Positions 12,701 to 20,265 of a DNA stretch of 56,175 nucleotides are shown one piece after another (positions within the stretch are counted from its first letter, which is position 1; every line of letters begins with the position of its first letter). The position numbers and the translations under genes are program-made. The notes under the pieces were generated by a model. The model had not been told where the DNA came from and ran no database searches. It worked only from the letters and a program-made list of their open reading frames with translations. Source of the DNA: Diphasiastrum complanatum (lineage: Eukaryota; Streptophyta; Lycopodiopsida; Lycopodiales; Lycopodiaceae); NCBI GenBank assembly GCA_029204225.1, contig MU833464.1, positions 1-56,175 of the forward strand. The letters are read 5' to 3'.

Positions 12701-15700
12701 AAGAGGGGACTATGCGTCTTTGCGTAGATTACAGAGCCCTCAATAAACAATGTCCTTAGACCATACCATTGAAATAAATGCCTATTTTGCCCCTTAAGGC
12801 TTGTATACTTTGTAACTTGTAAGTTGTGCATAAGACATGGGGGTAAAACATTTATGTACATAGTACACCCCACTTGTGCTAATTAGGCAAGTAATATCAA
12901 GTAGGTTGAGGACCCATGTGGGTTCTAGAGCTAGAATTAGCAAGACACCACCTCTATACATTACATGCTAAATGTAGCCCAAACTTTGGAGGGGTTTCCA
13001 CGCTCTACTACACTTTGAATAATCATTCAAGTTGTGTGAGCTTTGAAGTCCTCTCTCTCTTGCTTTTGTGTTCTACTCCATAGTTGGTTTTTTGAAGCTT
13101 TCATAGTGTGCTTACTATGCTGTTATGATACTCCATAGCTAGGCCTTGGAATTTGTCATGGTATCAGAGCAGGATATGTTGCCTGTGGTGTGGTGAAAGC
13201 TTGGACCTGTTTTGATCAGATTCCTGCCATTCCTGAAGAGCAGCTTACCTTTGAGGAGGGAGCACTTTTTGTAGGGACATCTGATCTCTGTGCTATCTGC
13301 ATGGTTGGAGTACTGTTGGCAAGGGGAGTACAGGGAGCCAAAAAGTTTCTAATTTTTGGACAAAATTTTTTGAGTCTTTTTGGATAGCCAGGACTGTAGG
13401 AGGGCGCTTTCTACAGTGGGGACTTCAGTGAAAGTTCTGAGTGGATCTTGGACAAGGGCTAGGATAGCCATACAGGGGAATAGTTTCAAATCCAGAAGCT
13501 GAGGGTTATTGAGCAAGTGGTTGCATACCCTAGTTGGGTGAAAACCCCACTTTACCTTTTGTGTTTTATTTCTATCCAGCTATGTCTAGTCTTGTAGAGA
13601 GCATGCTGAGTGAAGCCAACCGACTTGATGGCACTAACTTTAGCATATGGAAATTCACGATCAAGAACATTCTTGAAGACAAAGAATGTTGGAAGCTTGT
13701 GACAGGTGAGGAGCCTGTTCCAACATCTGAACTTGGACTCAAGGACTACATCAAGAGAGGGGAAAAGGCACACAGAATCATCAACATGTTAGTGAGGGAT
13801 AATGTGATTCCTCTAATTAGGTCAGCCAAAGGGCCTGTGGATGCATGGCACATTCTTTGTGCATTGTATGAGACAGCAAGTACAACCAGGTTTCTCTACT
13901 TGAAGAACAAGTTGTATACTCTCTGAATGGAGACAGGGGAGACAGTTACTGATCATCTTACTAAGATTCAGGATATTAGATATCAGCTTTTTATACTTGG
14001 AGAGTCTATTGCTGACAAAGACTTGGTGCTAATAGTTCTGAATAGCTTGTCATATGCTTATCAGAACTTTGTGATGATGATATCAGTGAGAGAGAAGATC
14101 CCTACCTATGAAGAAGTCTATGGTCTCTTGTTACAGGAGGAGATGAGGAGAGTTAATCTCTCCAAGAGGGAAGGTTTCCAGGAGCATGCCTTTGCTTCTA
14201 AGAAGAAGCAAAATCCAGCCAAGGATAAGAAGAAAGGTAAAGGCAAGAACAAAGGAGCACCACAAACACTTGAGCAAGGAATGGAGAACTTGCAGATGTC
14301 AGAAGCACAATCCTCCTCGAATACTTCTTCCACACCTCGAAGGAAGGGGAATTGCAATTATTGTGGTAAATATGGACACTTTGCTTTTGAGTGCAGGAAG
14401 AAGCTTGCAGACCAAAAGAAGGGCACAAAGAAGCAAGGAGGAAATGTTGTTGAGAGTGTTGCAAGAGAGGAGTAGAGTGACATAAGGCAAGCTGAGTTAT
14501 TCTCTGTTGCATTGGCCTCACAAGCTACAACAGGTGGTTGGTACATTGACTCAGGTGCTTCAAAGCACATGACCCCTCATAGGGATTGGTTTGATACCTT
14601 TGATGGGATTTGTGATGGACAAGAGGTGTGCCTAGGTGACAACTCAACACACAAGGTCAAGGGAAAGGGCACGGTACCTGTAAAGCTTCCATCAGGAGAA
14701 GTCAAAGTCATTAAGAATGTCTTATATGTACTAGGACTTGCTAAAAATCTTCTTTCAGTAGGAGCTATCACTCAACAAAATATGAAAGTAGAATTTGATG
14801 CTACTTCTTGTCTTGTGTTGGACTTGAGTGATAATATGAAGGTTGTGGCCAAAGGATTGCAGGAAGATAATCTATACAGGTTATACACTTCTATCCCTAG
14901 TCAGCATGCTTATACAGCAAAAGGAAGTGATGTGGATAGATTGTGGCATGAGAGGTATGGACATCTTGACTACCAAAGCATGCAGGTGTTGAACCAGCAT
15001 CATATGGTCGGGCAGTGTTGAGATTTCGGTTGTGCGACAAAAAACAACGATGGGCTTCGGCGATCCCCAACAACGGCGCCAAAATTGTAGTAAAGTCGGT
15101 AAGCTTTGCTTTCTTCATTGTATCCCAAGAAAATACACTTTGCTGATTTTGCATCCAGCTTCTTCCTGTTATCCTTGGGAATATGGGCATAGGCTGTACA
15201 ACCAAACACTCGCAAAGCGCCCACCTTGGGCTTAATGCTGCTAAATGCCTCTTCTGGAGTCTTGCCTTCCACAGCTTTTGTTGGACTTCTATTCAACAGA
15301 AACACTGTTGTGTGCATTGCCTCACCCCAAAAAGAGTTGGGCAACCCCTTTGCCTTGAGCATGCACCTTGCACACTCCACAATAGTTCGGTTCTTTCTCT
15401 CTGCTACGCCGTTCTGCTGAGGGGTATGAGGAGCTGTAAGCTGCCTTTTGATCCCATTGGCCTTGCATAATTCCACAAATTCGGTCTTAATGAACTCTCC
15501 ACCACCATCTGACCTGAGCATCTTTATCTTCTTTCCTGAATGTTCTTCTACCAAAGCTTTGAAATGCAGGAAGTACTTGAATGCTTCAGATTTTAACTTT
15601 AAGAAATAAATCCAAATCTTGCGTGAGAAGACATCAATAAAGGTCATAAAGTAATATGCCCCCCCTGCAGATTTTGTTTGGGTTGGCCCCCACGATTCCG

Positions 15701-16108
15701 GCATGGTGGTCTTTCTGGTGCCTCGGGATGTGGATGGCTGAGAGGATGCGGATGGACGGTGCGGATCTGGAGGTGGTGGCATAGGTGCGGAAGTGGAGGC
15801 TGTGGATCCATGGGGAGTCTTGGCAGACGGGGTGGCGGGGGCGGGGGTTACAGTGGGTGCACCAGTGGAAGGGGTCTCTACGACATCTGTGGATGGCTCG
15901 TCGGCCTCAGCACCTGGCTCAACATATGTCTCGAGAATGCGAGCCCTCTCCGCAAGGGGGATGGTTGTACAAAGGCCGATCTCATAGCGTCCCCCTGTGG
16001 GTCGGGTACGCAATCCTCCCAAAAGTGCTTGGACCCGAGAGGCATTCCTAGCCAACTCTTTTCTACAAAAAGGGCAACGACTACACCTCGTCCCAAATGG
16101 GAGAAGCG

Positions 16109-16188
<80 letters not shown>

Positions 16189-16483
16189 GCACACACAAAT
16201 CTAATCTCTCTCTCTCTCTCTCTCTCTCCCCTCCTAAACCCTAAACCCAAGCACACACACCCTAAACCCTAAACTCACACACATCATGTGACACACACAC
16301 AAATCCTCTCTCTCACTCACTTACACACACCACAAAATCCTCACACACACACACAAATCACCACACACACACACATGCACACACAAACCATCTCACACAC
16401 ATCACCATCTTTCACACACACACACACACAAATCACAACACACACACACACCCACCCACATGCACACACACTCTCACTCACCA

Positions 16484-16533
<50 letters not shown>

Positions 16534-18057
16534 ACCATCTCTCTCTCTCTCCCTCCACTCTGCTTCCTCGGCTACTTTTTGGAAGATCTTTCTTCATAAG
16601 CCCCTATCCATTGCACCCATCCCTCTTCAATCCTGGGTCGACTAAGCAACCAACCTATATACAACTGCTCACCCCTCCATCTCTCTTTCTTCTCGTCCTA
16701 CCCACTGTGACCTCTTTTTTCCTGACATGGTTGAAGCCACCATCTGCAAACTCAAGAGCAATCGTACGTTTGACATTGACCTCCTTTCAGCCGAGCTCCT
16801 CAAACTAATTGCCAAACTCGCCTCCCCTTTCCTGGCCTGCTGTTTCAACCACTCTGTCGTTGATGGTTTCCCCATACCTTGGGGCCACCAATCTTCTTCA
16901 CCCCATTCTTAAAGCAGGCGATGCCATGAATGTCCACAACTATCGCACTATTATGATTGGTCATACCATGGCCAAGTTGTACGCCACTATTCTCCAGAAC
17001 TTCGTTACGGCAGAGGCTGATTTCGACTATTGCATGCGACTGGCCAGGCTGGCTTCCGCCGGGGTTATAGCACTCTTGATCATGTCATGCCAAGCTATCC
17101 TGGTACCAGTAGGCATCTGATCTCTTACGACATCTGGGCATCTCTATCATGGATCTTCCTCGTGGTACGCATTCATATATCCGAGGCTATTTATTCCGTC
17201 GATATATGTAGCAGACTTGGAGCTCCCTCCCACCTTCCTGCATTCGACTGAGCTATTACCAGACACACTTCCTCTCTCTGGATCCTTCTGGTTTGCCATT
17301 GTTGCCGCTCTATCTCTCACAGCCCCTATCACACGGCCTACGCTATCGTCTTGGGTAGTTGCGCATTTCCTCTCATCAGCTTGCTATTGAGGTCAGTCGT
17401 GCATGGGATATATCCCAGGAGCGTTGTCTATGTCGCTTGTGCTTGTTGTAGGAGGTGGAAGATGAAGCCCATTTCCTTACGAGATACGGGGGAGGTACTA
17501 TTGTCTCTTTCGTGATGGCCCGCATACACTTCGCAGTTTTGTCTCCTATCCTAATGCTCGTTGCTTGGGACTTCTTGTTCGTGAGATGCTTACTCTCCAT
17601 CAGTCTCATCTGCCTGTACCAGATCACCTGGGGTTAGACTCCCAGCAGCTGCTTCTCACTGGCTTCTTTCGGACTCGTGCACATGCTGATGACTCCGATG
17701 ATGAGATTCCTATCCCTGTGCCACCGTGGAAAAAGCCCAGATGTAGTCGCCACTTGCCTCCATCAGGGCCCATCGTACACTCCACTCAGCGGACATTTCA
17801 CACTTACTTTTGCTGATATGTACTTATTCTCCACCTGGCCCGGGTTGTGGGCATTGGTATTTTTTCTGTAGTTCTTCTGTTTATACCTGGCCCGTGTTGT
17901 GGGCTTATTTCACTTCTGCTTTGTTCTACTTTCATTCGTAGCTAGTTTATAGCATTTTACGGCCACGTCCTCCTATGGATGATGCTCCCATTGTTGCTTG
18001 TACATATTTTCTTTTTGATCTTATGCACCCCACGGGTGCCCAAAAGACGTTAATAAA

Positions 18058-18120
<63 letters not shown>

Positions 18121-18835
18121 CGCGGGCATGGGCGTGGGGTAGCGCGGTCTGCTGCCCCGCGGCCTGTTTTTCTGTTTTTTTTTTTGTATAAATGCGTCCG
18201 GGTCCTAGACGCGTTCGGGACCCGGTCGCGTCCGCGCTAAAAATTAAAAATTAAAAAAAAAAAAATGGACGCGTCCGACCCCACGTCCGGACGCCGGACG
18301 CGGACGCGGACGCGAAAAGGCCGCGTCCGGCCCGGACGCGCATGTCTGCATATGGTTTATTTGCAATAAGATAAATCAAACACTTACGACTGTAGTCATC
18401 AATGAAGGCCACAAAGTATTAAGTACCCCCAATGGATCTCGTTTGTAGTTTTTTGCCAACATCTGTGTGAATCAGCCCCTTTGCAACAGGGCATTTTCAA
18501 TTTTGTAGAAGGGCAATGGACCACAGAGCAGCTAACTGATTCTCAGAGTTGAAACTCATCAAGGCGCAAGCAGAAGCAAGTTTCAGCAGGGCACTATGGC
18601 TGATCGCTTCTGATCACAGCTAAGCAGCTGATCACAGGTGCAAAGCAGGAGCAGGGTGCAGCCATTATAGCTATCAATGCCTCGATTTACTTCTATGGAT
18701 AAACCTGGATGTCCTCTGCTAGGTGCAGCTGATCACAGCTAGGCGCACGAGCTGATCACAGGCGCGAGGCAGAAGCAGAGCGCAGCAATAGCAGCAGCAG
18801 TCCGGTCGCGAACCATACCAGGGTGCAGCCACTGC

Positions 18836-18904
<69 letters not shown>

Positions 18905-20195
18905 AACCCCAAAATCCTAGTGAGCTAATAATAGCTCAGTTTACAGAGTACAGTGACTTAACAAGTTATCTGGTCACAATAGTCAATAGTGATCATTAAG
19001 TTAAACAATGTAAAGTCAACACTGACTTTCTAAAGTCGTAAGAAATGCTTGTTGGTGGGTGTTAATACTTCCTTTTGGCTGAGTAATTTTTTTTCCAACT
19101 AAAAGATAACCTCACAATTAACCTTTCATCTTGAATCCTGAAGTTTCAATATGCTCTTTTTCACAAGGAGATGCTTTATTGACAGGGAGTCATAAAGCAA
19201 TGCCATCAGACTAGATGCTCTATGTAATCGTAATGAAAAGATCCAGTCTTTTCGTTGATGCATGAACTATTGGTTTGGATCAGAAGTTAGGCAGTGCCAG
19301 AAAAGGTCGTGCATAGATGGATAGTGAGTTTGAATAAAAAGCTTCAGAACAGAAGAAGACTTGAAGAAATTGGCCCTTATCATTTCTTGGTTATGTTGTC
19401 TTTGTAGCAGATGAAAAATTTACATTTTTCTGTCCATAGTTTTAGTATGTAATTTTTGAGTTAAAGCAAAGTCAATCACAAATTTCAATTCAGAAGATTC
19501 AAAAGCATAGCCTCACTGGTTATTTCCTAAGAGTTGTAAAGCTTTTAACTTGTTTTGTCAACAGGAAATCTAACAATGGGTCTTCAAAGCAAAGACAAGG
19601 CTGGTGCCAAAAATTCATATACAACAATTAATGAAGTTAATATTGCCGATGTGCAAAGCTTAGTTAGCAATATGCTTCGTAAAACTGTCTCAGCTGTCAT
19701 TTCGGAGGTACTGTTCTCTATGCGTTACGTTTGGCATACCAAATTTGTCCTGGTATTAGTATGGCTTAAGCTCGATGTGTTTTGCGTTAATTGGATTATG
19801 ATTGGCTGATGGGATTTCTCAATTCAAGTCTCCTTTATGAAACTAAAGTAAATCAAGAACCTTGTTTATGATGACATTTTCTAGGCGTCATGAACTTGTA
19901 TGCTGTTTGTTCCAAAATTTGACCTTATTAAATGGACAATTACAAGGTAGTAAAGGTATGCATGCTGAAATATTGTTTGAAGCTGCTTTCACATTAGAAA
20001 CAATAAACAATATGCACATTAGTCTTTCTTTGGTTTTGAAGCTGGGAAGTTGTTCTTTTGTTAAAATACTGACCGTTCTGTACTGGCACATGCGCAGATT
20101 TCTGTGAATACAAAGGGGGAACATTTGAACGATATAGAATCTGATGTTGCAAGAGCAGTCAGTCGTAGGCTCTCTCCTGAATTTGAAGGCCTTGT

Positions 20196-20265
<70 letters not shown>

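Larger units (their letters stand above)
10438..12769 (+). mobile_element. Gypsy LTR retrotransposon fragment (leader, gag, protease, RT start)
   Basis: A primer site TGGTATCAGAGC near 10442 follows a probable LTR end (ATCACAC). A leader of nearly 900 bp precedes gag at 11332. Gag, zinc knuckle, protease and the first RT block follow in order through several frames. The element stops at 12769 where a Copia LTR begins. The 5' LTR start is not identified and no 3' part is present in the window. Confidence 0.8.

Noticed and set aside
14118-14521. Several minus-strand and shifted ORFs of 79-107 codons
   Set aside because: They are shadows of the Copia gag frame on the + strand.
16113-16600. Open frames such as SLSLSLSL, HTHTHTHT and ERERERER over the CT, CA and GA arrays (also at 18.06, 20.2, 45.4-46.2, 50.5 and 52.5 kb)
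   Set aside because: Pure microsatellites are open in several frames; there is no gene evidence.
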